64,000 nt of DNA. It comes from Rhodobacteraceae bacterium HLUCCA12. Lineage in GTDB: Bacteria > Pseudomonadota > Alphaproteobacteria > Rhodobacterales > Rhodobacteraceae. Below the pieces are notes generated by a model. It searched no databases. It saw nothing but the letters and a program-made list of their open reading frames with translations, and was not told the origin of the DNA. The stretch's first letter is position 1. Each line of letters begins with the position of its first letter. Position numbers and translations under genes: made by a program. The stretch lies in NCBI GenBank assembly GCA_001314715.1, contig LJSV01000014.1:24925-88924 (forward strand). The letters run 5' to 3'. Shown here in pieces: positions 1-9,656 of the stretch.

Positions 1-321
1 TCGGTCGCGGGCACCGTGTTCTCGGACGGAAAGCCGCGGTTCATCCAGATCAAGGGCATCAATATCGACGCCGAGATCGGCGCGCACATGCTGTATACGA
101 CCAACGAGGACGTGCCCGGCATCATCGGCCTGCTGGGCAACACCATGGGCAAGAGCGGCGTCAACATCGCCAACTTCACGCTTGGCCGGTCCGGTGTCGG
201 CAAGGATGCGATCGCGCTTTTGTATCTCGATCAGGCGCTCGATCCCAAGGTCGTGGAAACCCTTCGCAACACCGGGATGTTCCGGCAGGTGCGACCGATG
301 CAGTTCGATGTCGCCGATTGA
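1..321 (+). CDS. serA: D-3-phosphoglycerate dehydrogenase, C-terminal part
   Basis: This is the last 106 codons of a gene that begins before the window. The protein oxidises 3-phosphoglycerate in the first step of serine synthesis. Visible are the linker to the regulatory part (SVAGTVFSDGKPRF) and a complete C-terminal ACT domain with the family signature MLYTTNEDVPGIIGLLG, then INIANFTLGR with the G and N positions used for serine feedback binding in the family. The frame is open from base 1, so the truncation comes from the window edge. It ends in TGA at 319-321; a 108-base gap with no clear terminator separates it from motB. Confidence 0.93.
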   Translation, partial: SVAGTVFSDGKPRFIQIKGINIDAEIGAHMLYTTNEDVPGIIGLLGNTMGKSGVNIANFTLGRSGVGKDAIALLYLDQALDPKVVETLRNTGMFRQVRPMQFDVAD

Positions 322-429
322 CAGGTTTGCGGAGTGGGCCGGTGCTCGCTTCGCGCCCCGCCCCTGTTAACCCGGGTTTCATACCTGTTCGCTATCGCTG
401 AATGCGGGTGAAGTGAAACAGGTGGTGGG

Positions 430-1227
430 ATGAGCCGGCAAACCAATGCCGCGCCGATCCTCATCAAACGAAAGAAGGTGGTGGCCGCGCAGGGGCACCA
501 TGGTGGCGCGTGGAAGGTTGCTTATGCCGACTTCGTCACGGCCATGATGGCCTTCTTTCTGATGATGTGGCTTCTGGGCGCAACGACGGAAACGCAACGC
601 CGAGGGCTGGCGGACTATTTCACGCCCTCGATCCCGATCAATCGCAGCTCGTCCGGGGGCAGCGGCATGTTCGGCGGCAATGATATCCATTCCGCCGACG
701 ATCTGGGCCCCGAAACCAATCAGGGCAACACGATGGACGCCTCGGAAGACCGCTCCGAAGCCGATTCTTTCGAGGCCATCGAGGATCGGCTGCAAGGGCT
801 TGGCGCCGAAAGTGCGACGATGACCGAGGCCCTGCGCCATGTGGTCACGCGCGTCACCGACGAGGGACTGGTGATCGAGCTTTTCGATCTGCCCGGTGCG
901 CCGCTGTTTCACGGCGATACCGACGAGCCAGAGCCGATCTTGTCGGTTCTCGCCTCGATCCTGGCTGAGGTGTTTGGCATGGCGCAAAACTCCCTGGCGA
1001 TCGAGGGGCATACTCGGACCTATACGATGGTGCAGCTGAATGATCCGCGCTGGACGTTGTCACTGTCGCGTGCGGCGCGCATGCGTCTGCTGCTGGAAAG
1101 CCAGTCTTTCGACCCCTCGCGCACCGCGCGGGTGACAGGTCACGCCGACCGGCGGCAGGTAATGCGAAACCCGATGTCCGTGCGCAACAACCGCCTTGAG
1201 CTGATCTTGCTGCGGCAATCGGGTTAG
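430..1227 (+). CDS. motB: flagellar motor stator protein MotB
   Basis: A 265-residue stator protein that anchors the motor to peptidoglycan and carries the ion path. A basic N-terminus is followed by one membrane segment at about residues 29-50 (WKVAYADFVTAMMAFF), in which Asp34 is the expected proton-carrying residue. The C-terminal half, about residues 150-262, is an OmpA-like peptidoglycan-binding domain with IEGHT and a late NNRLELILL. A purine-rich AGGTGGTGGG precedes the ATG. It is the first gene of the flagellar block; motA is not in the window, so the stator pair is split. The N-terminal TM motif makes the call secure. Confidence 0.9.
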   Translation: MSRQTNAAPILIKRKKVVAAQGHHGGAWKVAYADFVTAMMAFFLMMWLLGATTETQRRGLADYFTPSIPINRSSSGGSGMFGGNDIHSADDLGPETNQGNTMDASEDRSEADSFEAIEDRLQGLGAESATMTEALRHVVTRVTDEGLVIELFDLPGAPLFHGDTDEPEPILSVLASILAEVFGMAQNSLAIEGHTRTYTMVQLNDPRWTLSLSRAARMRLLLESQSFDPSRTARVTGHADRRQVMRNPMSVRNNRLELILLRQSG

Positions 1228-1315
1228 AGCGTGAAAAACCTGCGCGTGTTAGGGGCGCATTAAGACCGTTCATGCAGTGTCGGACGAAACCGGCACAGGC
1301 TTGAAAGGTTTGTCA

Positions 1316-2614
1316 ATGTCGACCCTCTACTCTTCGTTCAATGCAGGAATCTCGGGGCTCAATGCCAATTCGACCCGGCTTTCGGTAATTTCCGACAATA
1401 TCGCGAACTCGGCGACGGCAGGATACAAGCGTCAAAGCGTTTCGTTCCAGTCCATGATCCTGTCGGCAGGTGGCGATGCAGCCTATATGGCCGGCGGGGT
1501 GCGCAGCTCGACCATGCGCATGATCGACGAACGCGGCGCGCTCAGTTCCAGCGCCAATCCAACCGATCTGGCGGTGAACGGGCGCGGGTTTCTGCCCGTC
1601 ACCAGCAGCGATCAGGGGAATACGCCGATGATGCTGACCACCACCGGCGCGTTCCGCCCGGATGCGCAGGGCGTGTTGCGCAACGAACACGGCCTTGCGC
1701 TGCTGGGCTGGCCCGCCAATCCGGATGGATCCGTGGGCACATATTCGCGCGACACGCCGGGCGGGTTGCAGCCGATCCAGATCAACCGCACCCAGTTCGA
1801 TTCCGACCCCACATCGCAGATCGATCTGCGCCTCAACCTGCCGGCCTCTGCCACGCGCGAAGGTGCCAGCGGTGAATCACATGACGTGACGCTGGAATAT
1901 TATGACCCGGTCGGATCGCCGGAATCGCTGAACATGCGCTTCACGCCGGTCGTTCCGGGCGCGGGAACTTCGAACGAATGGAACGTCACGATCACTGACT
2001 CGGCCAGTGGCTCGGTCGTCGGTGAATACGTCATGGAATTTGACGACGCGCCGCCAAATGCCGGGCGCATGGTTTCGGTCACGCAACCTGCGGGCGGGGC
2101 CGGCGCCCCCTATGATCCGACGACCGGCGAATTGGCCGTCACGGTGGGCAGCCAGTCGATCAGCCTGAATATCGGCGAGCTTGGCGACAGCGACAGCATC
2201 ACGCAGATGGCCTCAAGCTTCACGCCGGTTTCCATCACCAAGAACGGCTCGCCGGTTCAGTCGCTTCTCAGTGTCCAGGTGGACCCCGACGGCATGCTGC
2301 GCGGCGTCTACGACTCGGGGCTGGTGCGGGCGATCGCCCAGGTTCCGCTTGTCGATGTTCCCAATCCCAATGGACTGATATCGCTGGACAACCAAGCCTA
2401 TCGCGTGTCCGAGGCCAGCGGACCCATGTTCCTGTGGGATGCCGGTGATGGCCCCACGGGCGATCTGATGGGCTTCACGCGCGAGGAATCGGCAACCGAC
2501 ATCGCCAATGAACTCACCAACATGATCCAGACCCAGCGTGCCTATTCGTCGAACGCCAAGGTCATCCAGACCGTTGACGAGATGTTGCAGGAAACCACCA
2601 ACATCAAGCGCTGA
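1316..2614 (+). CDS. flgE: flagellar hook protein FlgE
   Basis: A 432-residue hook subunit exported by the flagellar type III apparatus and polymerised into the hook. The N-terminus MSTLYSSFNAGISGLN with DNIANSATAGYKR is the basal-body rod domain; the C-terminus (QRAYSSNAKVIQTVDEMLQ) is the matching C-terminal rod domain. The start at 1316 was chosen because the rod-domain consensus begins there and GAAAGG lies 7 bases upstream; an in-frame GTG at 1277 would add 13 residues with no family support. It lies between motB and flgK in one transcriptional direction. Confidence 0.94.
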   Translation: MSTLYSSFNAGISGLNANSTRLSVISDNIANSATAGYKRQSVSFQSMILSAGGDAAYMAGGVRSSTMRMIDERGALSSSANPTDLAVNGRGFLPVTSSDQGNTPMMLTTTGAFRPDAQGVLRNEHGLALLGWPANPDGSVGTYSRDTPGGLQPIQINRTQFDSDPTSQIDLRLNLPASATREGASGESHDVTLEYYDPVGSPESLNMRFTPVVPGAGTSNEWNVTITDSASGSVVGEYVMEFDDAPPNAGRMVSVTQPAGGAGAPYDPTTGELAVTVGSQSISLNIGELGDSDSITQMASSFTPVSITKNGSPVQSLLSVQVDPDGMLRGVYDSGLVRAIAQVPLVDVPNPNGLISLDNQAYRVSEASGPMFLWDAGDGPTGDLMGFTREESATDIANELTNMIQTQRAYSSNAKVIQTVDEMLQETTNIKR

Positions 2615-2637
2615 CCCAGAACGACGGAGGGTGACGG

Positions 2638-4074
2638 ATGAGTATCAACAGCGCCATTTCCGCCGCGATGTCCGGCCTGACCGCCCAATCGCGCGCGATT
2701 CATGTGATTTCCGCCAATGTGGCCAACTCGATGACCGAAGGCTACGCCACGCGGCGACTGAATGTCGCGTCGTCGGTTGTCGGGGGCGGTGTGCGCGTCG
2801 TCGATGTCGAACGGCAGACCGATCCCATCCTCGACGGGCTGTTGCGCCAATCCGGCGGTGCCACCGCCGGAAGCGACACCCAGCTGGACTTCTGGAACCG
2901 GATCGAGCAGGCGATCGGCCTGCCCGGCGATCCTCACGGCCTGACCGGCAAGGTCGCGACGCTGGAAAACGCGCTGGTGTCGGCCGCCGCACGGCCGGAT
3001 CTGGACCATCGGCTGTCGGCCGTGGCCGATGCCGGAAACGATCTTGCCGGCCATCTCAACGCGCTGGAAAAGCAGGTCCAGTCCCAGCGCCAGGGTGCCG
3101 ATGCAGCAATCGGTGCCGATGTCGACGCGCTCAATCTGGGGCTGGAGCGCATCGCCGTTCTCAACCGCAATATCGTCAGGCTACAGGCGCAGGGCCATCA
3201 GGCCCTGGGCCTTGCGGACGAACGCCAGAAGCTCATCGCGTCGCTGTCCGAGATCGTGCCGATACGCGAATTTCAACACCCTGACGGCCGGATCGCCCTC
3301 TATTCCGAGGGCGGGCACCTCCTGCTCGATACCAGGCCGGCCGAGCTTTCGTTTGCGACCAGCCCGGCCATGGATGCGTCTATGGCACTGGAGGATGGCA
3401 CACTGTCGGGCCTGCGCGTGAACGGTCAGGCGCTCTCGACCGCGCAGACCGGGCCGTTGGCCGGGGGGCGGTTGGCGGCGAATTTTGCCATTCGCGATGT
3501 CGATGCCCCCTCCGCGCAAACCGCGCTCGATCGGATCGCCCGAAGCCTTGTCGAACGGTTTCAGGATCCGGCCACCGATCCGACAACCGCGCCGGGCCAG
3601 CCGGGCCTGTTCACCGATTTCGGCTTGGCGCTCGATCCGGCACAGATCGACGGTCTGGCCGGGCGCCTGGCCCTCAGCGACACCGTGCTACCCGAAGCCG
3701 GCGGCGATCTCTGGAAATTGCGCACAGGTCTTGGTGCCGCTGTTCCCGGCGCGGTGGGCGATGATCGCCAGTTGCAGCGCTGGGTGGAGGCGTTGCAGCG
3801 CCCGCTTCCCGGCGAGACCGGCAGCGCGACACGCAGCTTTGCCGACAACGTGGGACAGACGATTTCGGGCATAAGCCAGGCCCGCCACGCCACCGAGGAA
3901 CGGGCAACGCACGCTCAAGCCTATCATGCCGAGTTGCAGCACCAGGCGCTGTCGATGGGCGTCGATGTGGATTCCGAGATGCAACGCCTTCTCCAGGTCG
4001 AAAAGGCGCACGCCGCCAACGCCCGTCTGCTTCAGGTCGCGGACGACCTGATGCGCCAGATACTGGAGATCTGA
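2638..4074 (+). CDS. flgK: flagellar hook-associated protein FlgK
   Basis: A 478-residue first hook-filament junction protein. The N-terminus has the rod-domain motif ISANVANSMTEGYATRR, and the C-terminus ends in a heptad-rich helix (LLQVEKAHAANARLLQVADD) typical of FlgK, which packs against FlgL and flagellin. The middle is the variable surface domain. GGAGGG lies upstream of the ATG. It starts 23 bases after flgE and is followed by flgL after only 2 bases, so the two junction proteins are probably made together. Confidence 0.92.
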   Translation: MSINSAISAAMSGLTAQSRAIHVISANVANSMTEGYATRRLNVASSVVGGGVRVVDVERQTDPILDGLLRQSGGATAGSDTQLDFWNRIEQAIGLPGDPHGLTGKVATLENALVSAAARPDLDHRLSAVADAGNDLAGHLNALEKQVQSQRQGADAAIGADVDALNLGLERIAVLNRNIVRLQAQGHQALGLADERQKLIASLSEIVPIREFQHPDGRIALYSEGGHLLLDTRPAELSFATSPAMDASMALEDGTLSGLRVNGQALSTAQTGPLAGGRLAANFAIRDVDAPSAQTALDRIARSLVERFQDPATDPTTAPGQPGLFTDFGLALDPAQIDGLAGRLALSDTVLPEAGGDLWKLRTGLGAAVPGAVGDDRQLQRWVEALQRPLPGETGSATRSFADNVGQTISGISQARHATEERATHAQAYHAELQHQALSMGVDVDSEMQRLLQVEKAHAANARLLQVADDLMRQILEI

Positions 4075-4076
4075 TC

Positions 4077-5087
4077 ATGTCCTGGGTTTCGCTGGGCAGC
4101 CTGGCCCTTCCGTTCCAGATGCAACGCAATGGCGTCCAGTTGCGCGATTCCGTGGCGCAACATAGTGCCGAACTGACCACCGGCCGGGTCGCGGCCCCGC
4201 AGCAACACTTGCGGGGCGATCTGGGCGAACTCGCGGTCATCGAATCGCGGCTGGGCCGGATTCAGACCTATGAGACGGTCATCGGGCAGAATGAAACCGT
4301 GCTGGAAACCGCCCAAACCTCGTTGCAACGCTTCGCGTCTCTCGGGGCCCTGCTGTCAAACCAGGTTCTGACCGCGGCTTTCGCCGATTCCGGCGATCAA
4401 AGCTATGAATCCGTCGGTTCCGCCGCGCGCACCGCGCTGGGCGACATGGTGTCGGTTCTATCGGTCAGCGTTGCGGGCCGCACGCTTTTTTCCGGCGCGG
4501 CCGTTGATCGCGGCCCGCTCGTTTCCGCCGACCAGATCCTTGCCGAAGTGGAAACCGCCGTGAGCGGCCTGCAAACCGCCGATGAAATACACGCAACGCT
4601 CGAAAGCTTCTTCCTTGACCCCGGCGGGGTGTTCGAGACCGCGATCTATCAGGGTACTGGCCAGTCGCCAGGCGGCGCCCTTGACGATGCACAGGTCGCA
4701 TCGCCGCTTCCCGATGCCGCTGATCCAGCCATCCGGCGGCATCTGATGGCCGTGACGATGGCCGCATTGATGGAGGATCCGGATCTCGGCCTCAGCCGCG
4801 CCGAAACCCGCAACCTGGCCTTCAAGACGATGGAAGAGATTGAATCCAACGGGGGCGCGGTCACGGGCCTGCAGGCGGGAATCGGGTTTGACCAGGAACT
4901 GCTGGAACAGCGCCTGCAACGCCTCTCGCATGAGCGTGACTCGCTGGTTCGGGCGCGCCAGGGCCTGATCGGAACCGATCCGTTCGAATCGGCCAGCGTG
5001 CTGGAAGAAACCCGCCATCGCCTTGAATCGCTTTACGCGCTCACGTCCAGGATATCGCGGCTTTCGTTGCTGGAGTACTTGCGGTGA
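4077..5087 (+). CDS. flgL: flagellar hook-filament junction protein FlgL
   Basis: A 336-residue flagellin-like protein forming the second junction layer between hook and filament. The N-terminal region (RDSVAQHSAELTTGRVA and the helix ending in TVLETAQTSLQRF) and the C-terminal helices (TRHRLESLYALTSRISRLSL) match the flagellin D0/D1 pattern. Its length is close to the family norm. The start codon follows flgK by 2 bases, with GGAG inside the end of flgK as ribosome binding site. Its stop overlaps the GTG start of flgI by four bases. Confidence 0.88.
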   Translation: MSWVSLGSLALPFQMQRNGVQLRDSVAQHSAELTTGRVAAPQQHLRGDLGELAVIESRLGRIQTYETVIGQNETVLETAQTSLQRFASLGALLSNQVLTAAFADSGDQSYESVGSAARTALGDMVSVLSVSVAGRTLFSGAAVDRGPLVSADQILAEVETAVSGLQTADEIHATLESFFLDPGGVFETAIYQGTGQSPGGALDDAQVASPLPDAADPAIRRHLMAVTMAALMEDPDLGLSRAETRNLAFKTMEEIESNGGAVTGLQAGIGFDQELLEQRLQRLSHERDSLVRARQGLIGTDPFESASVLEETRHRLESLYALTSRISRLSLLEYLR

Positions 5088-6181
5088 TCGCCCGGGCGAT
5101 CCTGATCCTCGCACTTCTTCTGGGGCAGGCGGCCTCGGCGGGGATCCGGCTCAAGGATCTGGTCGAATTCGACGGTGTGCGCGGCAATGATCTGATCGGC
5201 TACGGGCTTGTCGTGGGCCTCGACGGGTCTGGCGACGGGTTGCGCAACGCGCCCTTCACCGAAGACATGATGGCCAATATCCTTGAACGTCTGGGTGTGA
5301 ATGTCACGGGTGAGCAGTTTCGCCCGCGCAATGTTGCGGCGGTGCTTGTCACAGCGGCGCTGCCGCCCTTTTCACGGGCGGGGTCGCGGGTGGACGTGAC
5401 CGTTTCTGCGATCGGCGACGCCGAAAGCCTTTACGGCGGAACGCTGGTCATGACGCCGCTCAACGGTGCCGACGGGCAGATCTATGCCGTGGCCCAGGGC
5501 ACGGTGATTGCCGGCGGGGTCGCCGCGCGTGGTGATGCCGCCGAGGTTGTCGAGGGCGTGCCGACGGCAGGCGCGATTCCCGGTGGCGCCCGGGTCGAGC
5601 GGGAAGTGGATTTCGAACTCGCTTCGCTCACGCGGGTCCGGCTGGCCCTGCGCGAGGCCGATTTCACCACGGCGCTGCGGATCGAACAGGCGATCAACAC
5701 GCATTTCGGGCGCAGCGCCGCGGCCATGCAGGACGCAGGCACCGTCGTTCTGGACGTGGCCGCGACGCGACAGCCATCGGCTGCGCATGCGCTGAGCGCG
5801 GTCGAGAACCTTGTCGTGTCGCCGGCAGCGCGTGCGCGGGTCGTGATCGACCAGCGGTCGGGCACCATCGTCATGGGCGAGGACGTGCGCATCAGCCGTG
5901 TGGCGGTGGCGCAGGGCGGGCTGACCCTGCGGGTCGACGAAACGCCGATCGCCGTTCAGCCAAATCCTTTCACGCCTGGCGACGTGGTCGTCGTGCCGCG
6001 CACCGAGGCAGAGATCGCCCACGAGCCGGGCACCGGCCTGGCCGAGGTTGACGGCGGCACGACCCTGGCTGGCGTGATCGAGGGGATGAACGCGCTGGGG
6101 GTAGGCCCCCATGACATGATCGACATCCTCAACACGATCAGTGCCGCCGGCGCCCTGCACGCCGAACTGATCGTGCGATGA
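5084..6181 (+). CDS. flgI: flagellar P-ring protein FlgI
   Basis: A 365-residue periplasmic protein that forms the P-ring around the rod in the peptidoglycan layer. Residues 1-19 are a Sec signal peptide ending in AASA; the mature protein starts with IRLKDLVEFDGVRGNDLIGYG and continues with LVVGLDGSGDG, classic FlgI signatures. The C-terminal TLAGVIEGMNALGVGPHDMI also matches the family. It starts with GTG at 5084 inside the flgL stop (GTGA overlap). It is the last flagellar gene here; the next gene converges after 14 bases. Confidence 0.96.
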   Translation: MIARAILILALLLGQAASAGIRLKDLVEFDGVRGNDLIGYGLVVGLDGSGDGLRNAPFTEDMMANILERLGVNVTGEQFRPRNVAAVLVTAALPPFSRAGSRVDVTVSAIGDAESLYGGTLVMTPLNGADGQIYAVAQGTVIAGGVAARGDAAEVVEGVPTAGAIPGGARVEREVDFELASLTRVRLALREADFTTALRIEQAINTHFGRSAAAMQDAGTVVLDVAATRQPSAAHALSAVENLVVSPAARARVVIDQRSGTIVMGEDVRISRVAVAQGGLTLRVDETPIAVQPNPFTPGDVVVVPRTEAEIAHEPGTGLAEVDGGTTLAGVIEGMNALGVGPHDMIDILNTISAAGALHAELIVR

Positions 6182-6195
6182 CGCGCCCTGTTGGC

Positions 6196-7797
6196 CTATC
6201 CATGCGCGGTGCGATCGCCCAGGATCAGATCGGCGGCTTTCTCGGCGATCATCAGCGTGGGCGAATTGGTGTTGCCGCTGGTGATGGTAGGCATGATCGA
6301 GGCATCGGCGACCCGCAACCCCTCGACCCCATGCACGCGCAGGTCCGGCCCGACCACGGCATGCGGGTCGCAGCCCATCCGCGCCGTTCCGACGGGGTGA
6401 AAGATCGTCGTCCCGATCTGTCCGGCCGCTTGGGCCAGTTCCTCGTCCGTCCGCGGATCGGGGCCGGGGCGAAACTCCTCCGGATGATAGCGCGCAAGCG
6501 GTTCGGCCGCCATGATGCGCCGCGTCAGCCGGATCGCCCGTGCGGCCACGCGGCGGTCGGCCTCGTCGGACAGATAGTTGGGGGCAATCTCGGGCGGCGT
6601 CATGGCATCCGGGGCAGTCAGTCGCACATGGCCCCGGCTTTGCGGCCGCAAATGGCACACGCTGGCGGTAATGGCAGGAAACGGGTGCAGATCCTCGCCA
6701 AAGGCATCAAGGCTCAGTGGTTGTACGTGATACTCCAGATCCGCGCGATCGACATCGGGACCCGAGCGGGCAAAGGCGCCCATCTGGCTGGGCGCCATCG
6801 ACATCGGTCCGGTCCGGCGCAGCGCGTATTCCAGCGCGATCTTTCCCTTGCCCCACAGGCTTTGGGTCATGGTGTTGAGGGTTTTCGCACCCGTCACCCG
6901 ATAGGCCATGCGAAGCTGCAGATGGTCCTGAAGCTTCTCGCCCGCATCGCAATCGTGGCGCATCTCGATCCCCATCGAACGCAGGAACGTCGCCGGACCG
7001 ATGCCGGACAACTGCAGCAGTTGCGCCGATCCGATCGCGCCGGAACACAGGATCACCCCGCCTCCGGCGCGTGCCTCGTGCAGGGTGTCCCCACGCCGGT
7101 AACGAACGCCGGTGCAGCGATTGCCGTCAAAGATCAGCCCCTGCGCATGGGCATGGGTTTCGATCTTCAGCGTATCGCGCCCGCGCACCGGTCGCAAAAA
7201 CGCGCGCGCGGCGTTCCAGCGCCAGCCAGAGCGTTGATTGACCTTGAAATATCCCACGCCTTCGTTGTCGCCTGTGTTGAAGTCGTCGCTTGCCGGAATG
7301 CCGCAAGCCACCGCGGCCCGCGCCCAGTCGTCAAGGATCTCCCAGCGCAGGCGCTGGTTCTCGACCCGCCATTCGCCACCGGTTCCGTGGAACGCCGGGT
7401 CGGCGTGGCCCGCCGCATAATCCTCGTGCTTGCGAAAATAGGGCAGCACGTCGTCCCAGCCCCATCCGGTGTTGCCCATCTGGCGCCAGTGGTCGTAATC
7501 GGCCGCCTGGCCACGCAGATACAGCATCCCGTTGATCGACGAACACCCGCCCAGAACCTTGCCGCGCGGATACAGCAGGCTGCGCCCACCCAGGCCGGGT
7601 TCGGCACGGGTGCGCAGCCGCCAGTCGGTGCGGGGGTTGTCGATGCAATACAGGTAGCCGATCGGAACATGGACCCACAGATAGTTGTCGCGGCCACCTG
7701 CCTCCAGCAGCAGGACCTTGCCGCTGGCGCTGAGCCTGTTGGCCAGAAGCGAGCCGGCCGTGCCTGCCCCGACGATGATGTAATCCCAGTCCGCCAT
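6196..7797 (-). CDS. GMC-family FAD oxidoreductase (choline dehydrogenase-like)
   Basis: A 533-residue flavoenzyme of the glucose-methanol-choline family, which oxidises alcohols to aldehydes or acids with FAD. The N-terminus has the dinucleotide fold IIVGAGTAGSLLANRLS; GGCSSINGMLYLRG is GMC signature 1, VILCSGAIGSAQLLQLSG is signature 2, and the C-terminal HPVGTARMG and ITSGNTNSPTLMIAEKAA are the catalytic and FAD-binding end. The substrate cannot be told: no betaine genes are next to it, so betA is not justified. It is monocistronic and converges on flgI. A GMC-like start (MADWDYIIVG) fixes the ATG. Confidence 0.9.
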   Translation of the reverse strand: MADWDYIIVGAGTAGSLLANRLSASGKVLLLEAGGRDNYLWVHVPIGYLYCIDNPRTDWRLRTRAEPGLGGRSLLYPRGKVLGGCSSINGMLYLRGQAADYDHWRQMGNTGWGWDDVLPYFRKHEDYAAGHADPAFHGTGGEWRVENQRLRWEILDDWARAAVACGIPASDDFNTGDNEGVGYFKVNQRSGWRWNAARAFLRPVRGRDTLKIETHAHAQGLIFDGNRCTGVRYRRGDTLHEARAGGGVILCSGAIGSAQLLQLSGIGPATFLRSMGIEMRHDCDAGEKLQDHLQLRMAYRVTGAKTLNTMTQSLWGKGKIALEYALRRTGPMSMAPSQMGAFARSGPDVDRADLEYHVQPLSLDAFGEDLHPFPAITASVCHLRPQSRGHVRLTAPDAMTPPEIAPNYLSDEADRRVAARAIRLTRRIMAAEPLARYHPEEFRPGPDPRTDEELAQAAGQIGTTIFHPVGTARMGCDPHAVVGPDLRVHGVEGLRVADASIMPTITSGNTNSPTLMIAEKAADLILGDRTAHG

Positions 7798-8017
7798 TCT
7801 TCCCCCGCAACCTGCCCCAACGGATGCGCGCGCACACTAGCATGTCGCCCCGGCGATGCAACGGCGCCGATCACAGCTGTAGCGCCTTTGCGCGGCCTGG
7901 CCCCAAGGGGTAGCGATTGTGGAACAGGGGCCGTTTTGCTATTTTTTCGGTTGGTTGACACAGGGTCCGCGTGCTGGTTGCGAAAGCCGCGCATCCCTCC
8001 CCAGGACAGGGCCACAG

Positions 8018-8326
8018 ATGAGATATTCCGTATTCGCAGCGGTCTGGTTGCTGGCGATGCTCGGCCCGCCGGCTGCGTTGGCCGGACCTGTGGAAGCCGC
8101 ATGCAACCGGTCGGACCGGCCGGGCGCGAACCGGGCGCTGTGCCGCTGCATCGATGCCGTCGCGCAACAAACGCTGACCCATTACGAACAGGGTCGCGCG
8201 GCGCTGTTTTTCACGGACCCGGACGAAGCGCAGCGGGTGCGCATGTCGCGCAGCGCCACCGACAATGCGTTCTGGGGGCGCTATCGCGCGTTTGGCGAGA
8301 CCGCAGAGCGCAGTTGCACGCGCTAA
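8018..8326 (+). CDS. small secreted cysteine-containing protein, unknown function
   Basis: A 102-residue protein with a clear signal peptide (residues 1-22, ending PPAALAG) and four cysteines in the mature part (about residues 29, 42, 44, 100) that could form disulphides in the periplasm. The start at 8018 is preceded by AGGACAGG at good spacing; an upstream in-frame ATG at 7919 would destroy the signal peptide. Similar short proteins occur across Rhodobacteraceae and, as I recall, are sometimes labelled arginine transporter without evidence; nothing in this sequence supports transport. It converges on the phosphatase gene with a 5-base gap. Confidence 0.7.
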   Translation: MRYSVFAAVWLLAMLGPPAALAGPVEAACNRSDRPGANRALCRCIDAVAQQTLTHYEQGRAALFFTDPDEAQRVRMSRSATDNAFWGRYRAFGETAERSCTR

Positions 8327-8331
8327 GCGCG

Positions 8332-8787
8332 TCAGCGCAGATCACCGTTGGACAGTCGATCAAGGGCTGCGGTGCTGGCGCGCTCGATCAGCGTGACGAC
8401 CTCATCGAACCCGCCGACGAGATAAGGATCGGGCACGTCGCCGCCGATCCCCGCGAAATCCAGAAAACGCGCCGTTGCCGCGGTGGCGTCGGGCGGCGAG
8501 GATGCCCGCGCGTCGGCCAGGTTGCGCGCATCCATCGCCAGGATCAGCTCAAACCGGGTGAAATCCGCCCACGAAAGCTGGCGCGCGCGCAGGTCCGAAA
8601 GATCGTAGCCGCGCTTGTAGGCTGCGCTCAGTGCGCGCGGATCGGGTGGCGCGCCGACATGCCAGCCGCCGGTGCCTGCGCTGTCGAAGCGCAGCGACAG
8701 TTCCCTGTGCGCGGCCATGCTGCGCATGACCCCGTGCGCTGTCGGCGAGCGGCAGATATTGCCCAGACACAGCAACAGCACGTTCAT
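8332..8787 (-). CDS. low-molecular-weight protein tyrosine phosphatase
   Basis: A 151-residue cytoplasmic phosphatase. The P-loop C-X5-R is at residues 7-13 (CLGNICRS) and the general-acid motif DPY is at 120-122, both at the usual positions, so it should be active on phosphotyrosine. In some bacteria these enzymes act on exopolysaccharide kinases, but no such gene is near; arsenate reductase activity is a less likely alternative because the DPY loop is present. Its ATG overlaps the stop of the DMT exporter gene (ATGA), so it is the last gene of a coupled three-gene operon with mnmD. Confidence 0.9.
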   Translation of the reverse strand: MNVLLLCLGNICRSPTAHGVMRSMAAHRELSLRFDSAGTGGWHVGAPPDPRALSAAYKRGYDLSDLRARQLSWADFTRFELILAMDARNLADARASSPPDATAATARFLDFAGIGGDVPDPYLVGGFDEVVTLIERASTAALDRLSNGDLR

Positions 8788-9656
8788 TGCATCTCTTTCT
8801 GCCTGGCGCGCCAAAGCGTGAACAACCCGGCGCAAACAACAATCACGGCGCCGACCGCCACATTCGGGCGCAGGGTTTCGCCAAACACACCGATGCCGAT
8901 GAAGCTGACGAAGACCAGTTGAAGATACGCAAATGGCTGAATCGCGCTGGCCTCGGCCACTTCATAGGCGCGGATCAGCAGATAATGGCTGAGCGCTGCG
9001 GTCAGGCACAAGAGGCCCATCCAGGCCCAGTCGGACGGGGTCATCGGTTCCCAGAACCAGACGCCGACCACGGTGGTGAACACCGCGCCGGCGACACCGG
9101 TCCAAAAGAAGCTGACCGCCGCGCTGTCATTGCGCGAGACAAAGCGCGTCAGCAACCCGTAGAGGGCGAACATCAGCGCCGCCAGAAGCGGGATCAGCGC
9201 TGCCGGATGGAACACGCCATACCCTGGTTCCAGGATGATGATAACGCCGACAAAGCCGATGCCGATGGCGCTCCAGCGCCGCCATCCCACCTTCTCGCCC
9301 AGAACGGGGCCGGAAAGCGCGGCAACCAGAAGCGGATAGACGGCAAAGACCGCGTGGCTTTCGACCAGCCCCAGTGCCACGAAACCGGCGACCATGACGC
9401 AGACCTCGGCTGCCAGCAGAAGACCGCGAAAGATCTGCGTCAACGGCCGTCGGCTTCGCACGGCTTGGCGGATGCCGCCTGCCTTGTGCTTGGCGATGGC
9501 GATGACGAAGGCCGCGAAAAACCAGTAGCGGATCATGATGACCATGAAGACGTTGTATTCCCCAGCCAGATGGCGCGAGATACCGTCCTGCATCGCAAAG
9601 ACGAAAGCTGTGGAGACCATCAGCCAGATGCCGAGCCTGGTGTTCTGATCGGTCAT
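8784..9656 (-). CDS. EamA/DMT-family transporter
   Basis: A 290-residue inner-membrane protein with about ten hydrophobic segments in two repeated halves of five, the EamA arrangement. It starts MTDQNTRLGIWLMVSTAFVF, and the second half begins near HPAALIPLLAALMFALYGLL. The substrate is not deducible; relatives export amino acids or metabolites. The ATG overlaps the stop of mnmD, and its own stop overlaps the phosphatase start, so all three are translationally coupled. Upstream in-frame sequence belongs to mnmD in another frame, which rules out the longer reading frame. Confidence 0.86.
   Translation of the reverse strand: MTDQNTRLGIWLMVSTAFVFAMQDGISRHLAGEYNVFMVIMIRYWFFAAFVIAIAKHKAGGIRQAVRSRRPLTQIFRGLLLAAEVCVMVAGFVALGLVESHAVFAVYPLLVAALSGPVLGEKVGWRRWSAIGIGFVGVIIILEPGYGVFHPAALIPLLAALMFALYGLLTRFVSRNDSAAVSFFWTGVAGAVFTTVVGVWFWEPMTPSDWAWMGLLCLTAALSHYLLIRAYEVAEASAIQPFAYLQLVFVSFIGIGVFGETLRPNVAVGAVIVVCAGLFTLWRARQKEMQ

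Noticed and set aside
6178..8922. A 914-codon open frame on the plus strand
   Set aside because: It runs antisense to the GMC oxidoreductase and phosphatase genes and through the small secreted-protein gene in another frame. It has no family motif; GC-rich codon use leaves antisense frames open.
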